Assembly (NCBI GenBank): GCA_022577435.1
Contig: JAKOON010000100.1
Span: 713,004-777,003 of the forward strand
DNA: 64,000 nucleotides
Direction: 5' to 3'
From: Embiotoca jacksoni
Lineage: Eukaryota; Chordata; Actinopteri; Embiotocidae
Part shown: positions 44,862 to 56,259 of the stretch, one piece after another
How positions within the stretch are numbered: the first letter of the stretch is position 1
How the letters are laid out: every line of letters starts with the position of its first letter
Translations under genes and position numbers: made by a program
Notes under the pieces: generated by a model
Told to the model about the DNA's origin: nothing
What the model saw: the letters and a program-made list of their open reading frames with translations, nothing else
Database searches by the model: none

Positions 44862-45302
44862 GGCTGCAGAGCACAGTAGTACACAGCAGAGTCAGACGGA
44901 TGAAGCTTCTGGATCTTCAGAGAAACTGATGTCTTATTGAGTTTAGCATCAAATCTGTCTTTGTTGAACTCTGGAGCCTTAAATACATCTTCTGAGTAAC
45001 ATTTCAGCATGTACTTTGGATAACTGTTCACTTCTTGTTTGTACCAGAACAAATACACATATGTGTCACTGGTCTCAAAACTACAATCAAATGTAACTGT
45101 GTCTCCTTCAGTAGCAGAGACATGTCCTAATGTCTGGATCACTTTGTCTTCTCCTTTACACTCTGAGGAAGAACAGAACATTCCGAGGAAGACATGAATC
45201 AATAAAGATGATTGATTAAATCAGAACAATCAATCAACACGTTGATCTTTCTATCTTACCAAAGAAAAGAGCAGCAAGAATAATCCACAGCCAATGTTCC
45301 AT
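44862..45302 (-). CDS. TCR V segment, family A, copy A11
   Basis: Leader 45260-45302, V exon 44862-45162, heptamer 44855-44861, CTCF-like core 44777-44787 (CCACTAGATGG). KVIQTLGH at FR1, FDCSFE, CDR1 TSDTYVY, CDR2 YSEDVFKAPEF, end CALQP. FR1 and CDR1 recur in A14 with a different CDR2. Confidence 0.9.
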
Positions 45303-45522
45303 GTGTACAACAAGGTTTAAATGAACAGGAGAAACTAGCTGATGTTCAACATTCAGTCTGACAGTTGTTCTCTTCACAGCAGCAGTTCTTATTGACAGGA
45401 TGGTTGAACTCAGTGCAGAAGTAGTGCACCGCCTACTTGATGATGTCGCCCTCTAGTGGAGGTAAAAAGTGGAGTTCAGGTTTGTGTTTTTGTACAGAGA
45501 CTGTGGGTTTGCTGTCACTGTG

Positions 45523-45973
45523 GGCTGCAGAGCACAGTAGTACAGAGCAGAGTCCTTCACTGCAGCAGACGGGATGATCAGGTAGATTTGTTTATTGTCC
45601 ACTTTGACCTCCAGTTTCAGGATTGGTTTGTTGATGACAATTCCTTTATCTGTGTGTGAAACAATGAACTCTGGTGGTTTACCTGGATTTTGTCGATGCC
45701 AGAACAAATTATCACCAACAGTAAAAGTTTTGGAGTAACTGTAGGACAGAGTAACAGTGCTGCCTTCTAAACTGGACTCTTCATGCTTGTCTGGAGTGAG
45801 TTCTTCACAGCTGACATCTGAAAGAAGAGAAATCTGTTTTATACAATTTGATAAGATTCTTTAAAAAAAATGATAATATTCTTAAAACATTTGCTGTTTT
45901 TTCTTGAATATGCAGATTATAGAGTACCTGTTAGAATGTTGATGATCAGTAGAGAAAGTACATAATAGTCCAT
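45523..45973 (-). CDS. TCR V segment, family F, copy F4
   Basis: Leader 45928-45973, V exon 45523-45817, heptamer 45516-45522 (type-2 RSS), CTCF-like core 45449-45459. CDR1 SKTFTVGDN. FR2 reads FWHRQ instead of FWYRQ. End CALQP. No first canonical Cys. Confidence 0.88.
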
Positions 45974-46588
45974 GTTGACTCCAGTTCAAGTTTGTGTATT
46001 GAAAATGGAAGTTTGTCTCTCTTCTATAGTTCAGTAAAAGCTCAGCTCCTCCCTGAATCTCTCCGTCTCCTCTTTGATCTGTAGTTTCACTTCTCTCAGT
46101 TACTCTTCTTCCTGGTTAACAGACTGGTAGCAGCACTTTGAATCACTGTGAGGAGGGAGGTTAGTTTATTTATGATTGTTTTATAACACAAGATAAAGAC
46201 ATGGATCATTTTTTATCACTGTTGGCCAATACAAGGACTCAATGACAGAATTGTTTGAGTCAGATGATAATAAAAGGAAAACGTGGCTTCAAATATTTTT
46301 CCAGATTCTGTGAGCAATAAGATGAACATCAACAGACAGTTTCGACACATTTTATTTGAGGTGGTTTACAGAAGTTAAGAAGCAACTGATTCTCAGTTAT
46401 TTCAGCTAAAGATGCTGCAAAGTAAACTCCAAGATTTGCTTCTCAATACATTATATACGTGTGAAATGAGTTGCTGAAAGTATATATAAAGTTTTTAAAC
46501 TTTGTCGCACTGAAATGTGGAGTTAGACCGTGAAACAGTTTCTCACCCGTCTTCAAGTCAGGTTTTTTTTGACGGAGCTAAAACCTAA

Positions 46589-46683
46589 CCTATCTACGTC
46601 AAAACAACCTATCTGCGTTACAACAGCCTATCTACGTCACAACAACCTATCTACGTCACAACTACCTATCTACGTCAGATCAC
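46589..46683 (+). repeat. 19-bp TACGTCA repeat array, THAP copy 2
   Basis: Five units, sequence-identical in layout to copy 1; the TATA-like box and ATTTGCAT (46754-46761) follow. Confidence 0.7.
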
Positions 46684-46839
46684 AGACAGTTTATATAACC
46701 TTCTGCATGGCTCCTCTTCTCACACGGTGAAACGCTATAAAAGCCTGGAGCTCATTTGCATAAGAGGTCATCCCACTCGACTTCAGTTCTACTCCTGCTG
46801 TAGTCAGATTGTTATTGTACATCAGGGAGCTGCTACAAG

Positions 46840-47273
46840 ATGTCTCCTTCACCCTGCAAGTGCATCTTTCCTGGAAGCAAGAACCTCCAAAGCAGCGCTG
46901 CATCTCTATTTAAATTCCCTACTGATGAAGGAAAAAGAGGTGGATTGATTTCATGAAGAGCCTCGCTGAAGGAGACTTTAGGATTAACACCAACAGCCGC
47001 GTCTGCAGGGACCATTTCACGGCGGATAGTTTCAACTTGGACCGGAGACGGACCGAGTTCACAGACGCACCGCTTCTCCTGCAGCGCAGCTCCGATCCGA
47101 GTTTCACCCTCACGGCCGTTCATCTTCCGCTCTCACCGGCACCGTCCACCGCCGCCGGACCGCGCCGCTGGCCGTGTCCGCCGCCGGACCGGACCGCGGC
47201 GCAGGACCGCCGGCCGTCTCCGCCGCTACCATCGGCTGTCTCGTCCACCACTGCCGGCAGTTCACCACTCAGC
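46840..47273 (+). pseudogene. THAP zinc-finger exon, frameshifted, copy 2
   Basis: Shares the copy-1 frame break after PTDEGKR, and donor GTAAGT follows at 47274. One nearby difference is CGGCCGTC for CGGCAGTC in the proline-rich tail. Confidence 0.72.
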
Positions 47274-48746
47274 GTAAGTTCTGTGCTTGTTATAATTATA
47301 CGAGATAACTTTTCCACAGTAACTGCTACATTTAGTCCTCGGTGTAAACCGCTCACGTGATTTTACTCGCTGCAGAATAACTTTATTTTGGTGAAATGGG
47401 AGTTCATGTGCTAATTAGTTTCTATTGAGCTCGTAGCAGAGTTCAGAGGAAAATGCTCCGATAACCGCGGATTCTTTTTTTATGCCTGTCCATCGAGCTA
47501 CAATAAGGAACTATAATATATGTAACTGTATTTTACATGTTGGGGTGATGGTAAACATGGACCAGAAGAGATCTTGTCCTCACGATTAATGAGGGTTGTT
47601 GTTTTTGTACTCCGGTGTAACGTTACAATCACAAACCCTCTCGGTTACATGTACCGGTACCGGTCCGGTTAAACGAACCCAACTGCATGTGCAGGAGGCT
47701 GCAGAGAGCAGGCGGAGGTGGAGGAGGTGGAGGAGGAGGTGGATGGACATCAGTGGAAGAGAAAGACTGTCGGCTCGACCTGAACAGGTTCAAAGTTTGA
47801 ATTGACGTGATGTAATGAATTGATGTGATGTGATGCAGCGTTGTGGATGTTGCAGTCGTTACAGAACTAAATCAACTCCTCTCTTATTATCTCCACTATT
47901 GTAATGCAGGTACGTTAGAAGTAGTTGGAGACTCACTGTCTGCTGTCTCTAGTGTCCAGTTTTACTCCTGTGTTACAGCTCAGGGGGACAAGCTGGATTT
48001 GATTGCATCTGTATGTTTCACTCATTGGACAAATAAATTCTGAGTCTACTGTGTTTTCTCAAAGCAGGCTGCTCCGTCCACCAGAGAGACGGAGTACCAG
48101 TGGGACATCATGCATAAAGTCACCGAGAGGTTGGATGTCAGACGGACCGCTTAGTGGGGAAAATAACTGCAGCCACAGGACTGTCCTACAGGACACTGAA
48201 CACCTTCCAGCGAGTGGGCGGAGCTTCAGCTCCGTCAGGCGACACGCCCCCCCAGTCTCAGAGCAGAGAAGACTGATGATTTTCTCATGATTTCAAAGCT
48301 TAATTTAACAAACTTGTCTGGTTTTTTTCATTCATCTTTGGATGGGTAGTTAACAACTCATACTTTTGTGGTGTGATGAACTTAAAACTAATTTTCATTT
48401 CTACTTTACAGCATCTTTAAAGGAAGAGCTGGAACACCAGAACTTCACATGTAATAACCCAGTTTTCATGAATCCTAAATTTCTTCTCTGAATCTCTTAC
48501 TACTTCAACTCACACTTCAAAACAATACTTAGTTTTTACTTATTTACAACCTAGTTAACGAAGTTATAGCTTATGTTGATGTTTTATAATCACCACAAAG
48601 AAGGCAGAGTATCTAGAGGAGGCTGGATCCTAACAAACCATCCAAGTTTATCAGTGTGTCTCCCTCTAGTGGATGTTGTGGAGTTTATTCTGTTGTCTTT
48701 GCTCCAAAGGTTTTTGTGCAGAGTTTTGGTGTTTCCTGTCACTGTG

Positions 48747-49187
48747 GGCTTCAGAGCACAGTAGTACACAGCAGAGTCAGATGGATGAAGCTTCTGGATC
48801 TTCAGAGGAAATGTTTGGTCTTTGAGCTCAGCATCAAATCTGTCTTTGTTGAAGTCTGGAGCCTTTTCTACATCTTTTGAGTAACATTTCAGCATGTACT
48901 TTGGATAACTGTTCACTTCTTGTTTGTACCAGAATAAAGTGCGAAGTGTGTTACTGGCCTCAAAAGTACAATCAAGTGTAACTGTGTCTCCTTCAGTAGC
49001 AGAGACATGTCCTGATGTCTGCATCACATTGTCTTCTCCTTTACACTCTGAGGAAGAACAGAACATTCAGAGGAAGACATGAATCAATAAAGATGATTGA
49101 TTAAATCAGAACAATCAATCAACATGTTGATCTTTCTATCTTACCAAAGAAAAGAGCAGCAAGAATAATCCACAGCCAATGTTCCAT
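48747..49187 (-). CDS. TCR V segment, family A, copy A12
   Basis: Leader 49145-49187, V exon 48747-49047, heptamer 48740-48746, CTCF-like core 48662-48672. Most divergent A copy: NVMQTSGH, CDR1 ASNTLRT, CDR2 YSKDVEKAPDF, FR3 AELKDQTFPLK. End CALKP. Confidence 0.9.
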
Positions 49188-49407
49188 GTGTACAACAAGG
49201 TTTAAATGAACAGGAGAAACTAGCTGATGTTCAACATTCAGTCTGACAGTTGTTCTCTTCACAGCAGCAGTTCTTATTGACAGGATGGTTGAACTCAGTG
49301 CAGAAGTAGTGCACCGCCTACTTGATGATGTCGCCCTCTAGTGGAGGTAAAAAGTGGAGTTCAGGTTTGTGTTTTTGTGCAGAGACTGTGGGTTTCCTGT
49401 CACTGTG

Positions 49408-49908
49408 GGCTGCAGAGCACAGTAGTACAGAGCAGAGTCCTTCAGTTTAGATGAGATGATTTCCAGATCAACACGTTTCTGTGTTTTGTCGATGTGAGCT
49501 GAGAAATCAGAACGAGTTGGATGAATCGATCCATCCTCTGTGATGTAGAGCAGGAACTCTGGTCTGGATCTCTGGTGTTGTTGATACCACTGGATGTTGT
49601 TGATAGCACCGTCATATTTACAGGTCAGATTGATGTTTGTTCTCTCTGCAACAACTTGTTCAGTTCTGTCCGGCTTTATGCTGTTCATGGAGACCAAGGC
49701 TGCAAAATGAGTTCTTCATGTCAGTTAGTCTGAGAGAGACTGAAACATCAAGAGACTCAACAGAGGTCTGAACTTTTTTTTTTCATATGTGATCATAATG
49801 AGATTCCTTTGACAAAATGGGACAAAATACTGTTATAATTAGACATTTGTCTCAGTTTCAACACTCACCTATGAAGTGAAAGAAAAGTAACAACAGGTAA
49901 AGCAACAT
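49408..49908 (-). CDS. TCR V segment, family B, copy B9
   Basis: Leader 49869-49908, V exon 49408-49699, heptamer 49401-49407 (type-2 RSS, first spacer bases TGC for TAC), CTCF-like core 49334-49344. CDR1 AINN before IQW with KYDG; end CALQP. Confidence 0.9.
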
Positions 49909-50264
49909 GTTTTCAGTTGTTGAAGTCAGACAGCAGATGAACAAAGTTCTTCTGCAACAGAATGGAAATACAACTAGTCCTGTCTGCTGCACAGCCCTCC
50001 TCCTCAACATCAAGCTGACTGTACTTTTAGTGCTGCAGACAGAAATACTCTGATTGGCTAAGTTGAACATTGGTGGGCGGAGCCATAGAAAAACATGTTT
50101 ATGGCATATGTCTGAGAAACAGTTATTCCAGACTGTCTGAAAACATCAAAACATGTCATAGAAGTTTATCAGTGTGTCTCCCTCTAGTGGATGTTGTGGA
50201 GTTTATTCTGTTGTCTTTGCTCCAAAGGTTTTTGTACAGAGACTGTGGGTTTTCTGTCACTGTG

Positions 50265-50743
50265 GGCCTCACAGCACAGTAGTACAAGGCAGAGTCCTTC
50301 ACTGCAGCAGAGGAGATCTGAAGATCCATTTGGTTTTTATTTACTTTAACAGACAGTCGAGGGTTTGGATCTGACATTAGTTCTCCTGTTCCAAAATGAG
50401 ATATCAGGAGCTCTGGTTGTTTTCCTGGATTTTGTTTATACCAGTAAAACTCATCACTTCTAGCTTCTTCTTTGGAGTATCTGTAGGACAGAGTAACAGT
50501 GCTGCCTTCTAAACTGGACTCTTCATTGTTGACTGGAGTGAGTTCTTCACAGCTGACATCTACAAGAAAGAAGTTGAATCATTAATTTAGTGAGCAAGTT
50601 TTCACGTCCTGTAACTGAAGAAGCTGTGATCAAAAGATCATATATGAATGTACCTGCCACTGAATAGAGCTGAAAGAGATAAATAATAAATCTAACTTAC
50701 CAGTGAATAAATGGAGAAGCAGCACTGATATTAAAAACGTCAT
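50265..50743 (-). CDS. TCR V segment, family H, copy H2
   Basis: Leader 50701-50743, V exon 50265-50559, heptamer 50258-50264, CTCF-like core 50180-50190. CDR1 KEEARSDE; end CAVRP. Hybrid RSS: type-1 nonamer and flank with a type-2 spacer (ACTGTGGGTTTTC on the plus strand). Tyr in place of the first canonical Cys. Confidence 0.87.
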
Positions 50744-50855
50744 GTTTCAACAAAACCTGCTCAATAATTCTCAAACTAAACTCTGTGAAGTCTGAACACT
50801 TTCTGATGGTGACAGCCAGACGTCCCCCAACTGTTCAGGAAGCTCCTCCTCCTCA

Positions 50856-50865
50856 TGATGTCACA
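50856..50865 (-). promoter_or_regulatory. Decamer-type promoter motif upstream of H2
   Basis: TGTGACATCA on the minus strand, 113 bp from the H2 ATG. The remainder of 50744-51255 is the E/H upstream block. Confidence 0.6.
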
Positions 50866-51340
50866 ATGACATAGTGAAACCAACAGGGTTCAATAAAATA
50901 ACCACAAAAAACATTTTTATATCCTCAATTATGTAATTTGAGACAGAATTTTTCTTCTGCTTTACATTGTGGGGAAGAACGGAACAAGCAGAGGAAGACA
51001 GTAATTGTTGGTGAATTGATTGATTGAAAAGACGATCAATAAATTTAATTTAGAAAATGTTATCTGAAATAATTTCCGCCTTTATTACGGAGAAAAAAAA
51101 ATACAGGACAGATTTGTTTTTAAATAGTCAGAGGGATGTTGATAAGAAAATTCATTGGTGTGTTTTACTGACTCTTATTGATTTCTCGTAAAATTACAAA
51201 CTATTAAGGGAAATAGTTTTATTAAAACAAACCATCCAAGTTTGTCAGTGTGTCTCCCTCTAGTGGATGTTGTGGAGTTTATTCTGTTGTCTTTGCTCCA
51301 AAGGTTTTTGTACAGAGTTTTGGTGTTTCCTGTCACTGTG

Positions 51341-51781
51341 GGCTGCAGAGCACAGTAGTACACAGCAGAGTCAGACGGATGAAGCTTCTGGATCTTCAGA
51401 TGAACTGATGTCTTATTGAGTTTAGCATCAAATCTGTCTTTGTTGAACTCTGGAGCCTTATATACATCTCCTGAGTAACATTTCAGCATGTACTTTGGAT
51501 AACTGTTCACTTCTTGTTTGTACCAGAACAAATAAGGAGATCCGGAACTGGTCTCAAAAGTACAATCAAGTGTAACTGTGTCTCCTTCAGTAGCAGAGAC
51601 ATGTCCTGATGTCTGGTTCACTTTGTCTTCTCCTTTACACTCTGAGGAAGAACAGAACATTCAGAGGAAGACATGAATCAATAAAGATGATTGATTAAAT
51701 CAGAACAATCAATCAACACGTTGATCTTTCTATCTTACCAAAGAAAAGAGCAGCAAGAATAATCCACAGCCAATGTTCCAT
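51341..51781 (-). CDS. TCR V segment, family A, copy A13
   Basis: Leader 51739-51781, V exon 51341-51641, heptamer 51334-51340, CTCF-like core 51256-51266. CDR1 TSSGSPY (close to A3) but with the short CDR2 YSGDVYKAPEF of A8; VHLKIQ in FR3. End CALQP. Confidence 0.9.
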
Positions 51782-52001
51782 GTGTACAACAAGGTTTAAA
51801 TGAACAGGAGAAACTAGCTGATGTTCAACATTCAGTTTGACAGTTGTTCTCTTCACAGCAGCAGTTCTTATTGACAGGATGGTTGAACTCAGTGCAGAAG
51901 TAGTGCACCGCCTACTTGATGATGTCGCCCTCTAGTGGAGGTAAAAAGTGGAGTTCAGGTTTGTATTTTTGCACAGAGACTGTGGGTTTCCTGTCACTGT
52001 G

Positions 52002-52501
52002 GGCTGCAGAGCACAGTAGTACAGAGCAGAGTCCTTCAGTTTAGATGAGATGATCTCCAGATCAACACGTTTCTGTGTTTTGTCGATGTGAGCTGAGAAA
52101 TTAGAACGAGTTGGATGAATCGATCCATCCTCTGTGATGTAGAGCAGGAACTCTGGTCTGGATCTCTGGTGTTGTTGATACCACTGGATGCTGATGATAG
52201 CACCGTCATATTCACAGGTCAGATTGATGTTTGTTCTCTCTGCAACAACTTGTTCAGTTCTGTCCGGCTTTATGCTGTTCATGGAGACCAAGGCTGCAAA
52301 ATGAGTTCTTCATGTCAGTTAGTCTGAGAGAGACTGAAACATCAAGAGACTCAACAGAGGTCTGAACCTGTTCTTTCATATGTGATCATAATGAGATTCA
52401 TTTGAGAAAATGGGACAAAATACTGTTATAATTACACATTTGTCTCAGTTTCAACACTCACCTATGAAGTGAAAGAAAAGTAACAACAGGTAAAGCAACA
52501 T
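52002..52501 (-). CDS. TCR V segment, family B, copy B10
   Basis: Leader 52462-52501, V exon 52002-52293, heptamer 51995-52001, CTCF-like core 51928-51938. CDR1 AIIS before IQW; TRSNFS for TRSDFS. The nonamer is GCAAAAATA, two changes from the usual type 2, so recombination efficiency may be reduced. End CALQP. Confidence 0.88.
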
Positions 52502-52857
52502 GTTTTCTTTTGTTGAAGTCAGACAGCAGATGAACAAAGTTCTTCTGCAACAGAATGGAAATACAACTAGTCCTGTCTGCTGCACAGCCCTCCTCCTCAA
52601 CATCAAGCTGACTGTACTTTTAGTGCTGCAGACAGAAATACTCTGATTGGCTAAGTTGAACATTGGTGGGCGGAGCCATAGAAAAACATGTTTATCTCAT
52701 ATGTCTGAGAAACAGTTATTCCAGACTGTCTGAAAACATCAAAACATGTCATAGAAGTTTATCAGTGTGTCTCCCTCTAGTGGATGTTGCGGAGTTTATT
52801 CTGTTGTCTTTGCTCCAAAGGTTTTTGTACAGAGTTTTGGTGTTTCCTGTCACTGTG

Positions 52858-53301
52858 GGCTGCAGAGCACAGTAGTACACAGCAGAGTCAGACGGATGAA
52901 GCTTCTGGATCTTCAGAGGAACTGATGTGAAGGAGGAATTCAATGTGGATGAAAATCTCTCCCTGAACTTATTTGCTGTGTTCCCTTCACCAATTGTAAA
53001 TTTACTGAGGATGAATTCTGGGTTGTTGTTTCCATCCTGTTTGTACCAGAACAGATAACTAGTTGTCGTACTGCTCTTATATTGACAGTCCAGTGTTACT
53101 GTCTCTCCTGCAGCAGCAGTCTTTTCTCCTCCTGGTTGCAGCACGTTGTCTTTTTGTTCTCTGCATTCTGTAAATCACCAACAAACAGTATCAGCGTGCT
53201 GTTAAAGAATCATCAGTGTTGGATTGATGTCAATGAAACAGAGTTGTGTTCATACCAAGACACACAGCAGCCAGCAGCACTGAGATGAACAGAGGCTTCA
53301 T
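52858..53301 (-). CDS. TCR V segment, family C, copy C8
   Basis: Leader 53256-53301 (MKPLFIS, donor GTATG), V exon 52858-53167, heptamer 52851-52857, CTCF-like core 52773-52783. CDR1 TTTS, CDR2 SKFTIGEGNTAN, end CALQP. Confidence 0.9.
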
Positions 53302-54209
53302 ATCTGCAGCGTTGAGGAACTTCTGAACTCCAGCAGCTATAAAGAAAGCTGAGATCTCTGTTTAGTCTTCATCAGCACTCAGTTGGTGGATTAGAAGGAG
53401 GAGTCTGATCACAGTGACAGGACTCATTCACAGCTCTGTGTTCTTCCTCCTACTGACAACTTTACACTCAACACATCTCTGTGTCGCTCTCCTTTCCAAG
53501 AACAACTTGGCTCGTACGTAGTCCTCATTTTAAATTTCAGGTGACGTGTTTCCTGTTTTCCACCTGGTGCAGATTCACTTTGTTCTCCAACATATAAAAC
53601 CTGATGATTGTTGTGAACCTGCATCGAACATTTTAATGTTTCAGCAGAAAGACTGCAGAAAAACTGAAGATGAATGTTTGAACAAGATGCAACTTTTAAT
53701 GTTCTTCTCAGAATTTCTTTCCTCTCGAAGGTAAATTGTAGTTTTATCATCTTTTGGTCGTCTGCAGCTGAAAGACGTCAAATACAAAGAAGGAGGATTT
53801 GTTGTGGAAACTTAAAATCTGTAAGTGTTGAAACTTCCGCTGTTAAAATGTAATTTTACTGTTTGATGTCTGACAATATAAACTACTGGTCTATTTGGAG
53901 TGAAGATCTACATGTTGGAGGATGAAGAATAATGGAAGCAGCTGATTGGCCAAGAATGTTTAATGAGGATGAAGTGAGTAAGTCAGTGTCCGTCTGTTTC
54001 CATGGTAAGGTGTGTTTTGAAGCTTCATCCAGCCAGTTTGTCGTTGATGTAGATTTGCTGCTCATGTGAATCCTCCCACAGTGTTTGCTCAGCAGCTGTA
54101 ACCACGGTGATGCTGATAAAACAGGAATTAGCAGCATCCATCTGATATGAAGCTGTGGTTTGAACACCACTTCCCTCCTCTTTGAAGAGTCGTCACATAT
54201 CTGTGTTCA
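53302..54209 (-). repeat. C-D intergenic spacer, copy 8
   Basis: Full-length but the most diverged copy. The X-box-like palindrome (53996-54009) has its last base changed (GTAAG), the only broken one of the eight. Confidence 0.7.
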
Positions 54210-54248
54210 GGTTTTTGTACAGCCTCTTCTACACTTTGTATCACTGTG

Positions 54249-54849
54249 TGTTTCTTAGAGCACAGTAGTAGAGAGCTGTGTCCTCCAGGGTTGGTTTACT
54301 GATGATCAGTTCAGTTGATGTATCTGTTGTTTTGGACTCGTATCGATTATCAGGAATATGTTTAGTTGTGTATCCTTTGGCTCCTTTCCAGAGAATAAAC
54401 TGAGGAGCCTGAAGGTCAGAATCATGTTTGTACCAGTAAAGGTAAACGTTTCTGTCAGTCGTCTCATAGTTACATTTGAGTGAGATTTTTTTTCCTTCTA
54501 TTCCTCTGACTTCATCTTTTTCATGAGAGATTGTGTTTCCAGATATTTGTCCTAGAAAAAGTAGAGAACATGAAGCCATTAGATGAACATTGTCTGTGAG
54601 GCTGAGAGGAGAAGACAGTGGAAAATGTCCCCTGTACAGAGTTACTCTGTGGACATTCACAACATCAACTCTTTTTAATTAATAAGATGATCTCAACATA
54701 TTTTTCATCGTGTCAAAACAAAGGAACCAGAAAAGTTGTGAAATCCAGTCTGTATATTTGATTAATGCAGCAGATTAAAGAAAAGTTGAATCCCTGTTGT
54801 TAAACTCACCTATGAAGGGAGATACAAACAAAAAAATGTAAAGCAACAT
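54249..54849 (-). CDS. TCR V segment, family D, copy D8
   Basis: Leader 54810-54849, V exon 54249-54551, heptamer 54242-54248, nonamer 54210-54218. CDR1 TTDRNVYLYW (as D6), CDR2 KGYTTK then NRYESK, QISGNT start. Germline end CALRN with CACACAGTG at the border. Confidence 0.9.
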
Positions 54850-55151
54850 GTCTTTGGAGTTGTTGAAGCAACACAGACAGCAGATGAACAAAGTTCTTCC
54901 ACTGCAGCAGACTGAGGAAGAAATAATGTCATTGGATGAGCTGAAGTTCAGTAGGAGGAGCCTATTACTTCTTTACATTATATTCAGCTTTTCAACTCAA
55001 CCAATAAAATGATTTTCTGCTCCATCAGTCAACTGAATCTAAAATTAAAAGTTTATCAGTGTGTCTCCCTCTAGTGGATGTTGTGGAGTTTATTCTGTTG
55101 TCTTTGCTCCAAAGGTTTTTGTACAGAGTTTTGGTGTTTCCTGTCACTGTG

Positions 55152-55592
55152 GGCTGCAGAGCACAGTAGTACACAGCAGAGTCAGACGGATGAAGCTTCT
55201 GGATCTTCAGAGGAACTGATGTCTTATTGAGTTTAGCATCAAATCTGTCTTTGTTGAACTCTGGAGCCTTTTCTACATTATTTGAGTAACATTTCAGCAT
55301 GTACTTTGGATAACTGTTCACTTCTTGTTTGTACCAGAACAAATACACATATGTGTCACTGGTCTCAAAACTACAATCAAGTGTAACTGTGTCTCCTTCA
55401 GTAGCAGAGACATGTCCTAATGTCTGGATCACTTTGTCTTCTCCTTTACACTCTGAGGAAGAACAGAACATTCAGAGGAAGACATGAATCAATAAAGATG
55501 ATTGATTAAATCAGAACAATCAATCAACACGTTGATCTTTCTATCTTACCAAAGAAAAGAGCAGCAAGAATAATCCACAGCCAATGTTCCAT
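55152..55592 (-). CDS. TCR V segment, family A, copy A14
   Basis: Leader 55550-55592, V exon 55152-55452, heptamer 55145-55151, CTCF-like core 55067-55077. KVIQTLGH and CDR1 TSDTYVY as in A11, but CDR2 YSNNVEKAPEF as in A5, A6 and A16. End CALQP. Confidence 0.9.
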
Positions 55593-55738
55593 GTGTACAA
55601 CAAGGTTTAAATGAACAGGAGAAACTAGCTGATGTTCAACATTCAGTTTGACAGTTGTTCTCTTCACAGCAGCAGTTCTTATTGACAGGATGGTTGAACT
55701 CAGTGCAGAAGTAGTGCACCGCCTACTTGATGATGTCG

Positions 55739-55808
55739 CCCTCTAGTGGAGGTAAAAAGTGGAGTTCAGGTTTGTGTTTTTGTAGATTGTGGGTTTGCTG
55801 TCACTGTG
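55739..55808 (-). promoter_or_regulatory. RSS of F5 with an 18-bp spacer
   Basis: Heptamer CACAGTG at 55802-55808 and nonamer ACAAAAACA at 55775-55783 are intact, but a 4-bp deletion shortens the spacer from 22 to 18 bp. The 12/23 rule tolerates about one base, so this RSS is expected to be poor. CTCF-like core 55739-55749 intact. Confidence 0.85.
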
Positions 55809-56259
55809 GGCCTCACAGCACAGTAGTACAGAGCAGAGTCCTTCACTGCAGCAGACGGGATGATCAGGTAGATTTGTTTATTGTCCACTTTGACCTCCAG
55901 TTTCAGGATTGGTTTGTTGATGACAATTCCTTTATCTGTGTGTGAAACAATGAACTCTGGTGGTTTTCCTGGATTTTGTCGATACCAGAACAAATTATCA
56001 CCAACAGTTAAAGTGTCGGAGTAACTGTAGGACAGAGTAACAGTGCTGCCTTCTAAACTGGACTCTTCATTCTTGTCTGGAGTGAGTTCTTCACAGCTGA
56101 CACCTGAAAGAAGAGAAATCTGTTTTATACTATTTGATAAGATTCTTTAAAAAAAATGATAATATTCTTAAAACATTTGCTGTTTTTTCTTGAATATGCA
56201 GATTATAGAGTACCTGTTAGAATGTTGATGATCAGTAGAGAAAGTACATAATAGTCCAT
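55809..56259 (-). CDS. TCR V segment, family F, copy F5 (open frame, defective RSS)
   Basis: Leader 56214-56259, V exon 55809-56103. CDR1 SDTLTVGDN as in F3, end CAVRP. The coding part is intact with Tyr for the first canonical Cys. Probably recombination-poor because of the short RSS spacer, so likely an ORF-class segment rather than a used gene. Confidence 0.85.

Larger units (their letters stand above)
46407..48419 (+). mobile_element. THAP-domain DNA element, copy 2
   Basis: Same ends and content as copy 1, offset by 15,122 bp and in the same position upstream of an F leader, so it was copied with its flanks rather than by a new insertion. The GGAGGTGGA microsatellite is 9 bp longer than in copy 1 (near 47714-47742). 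Confidence 0.75.
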
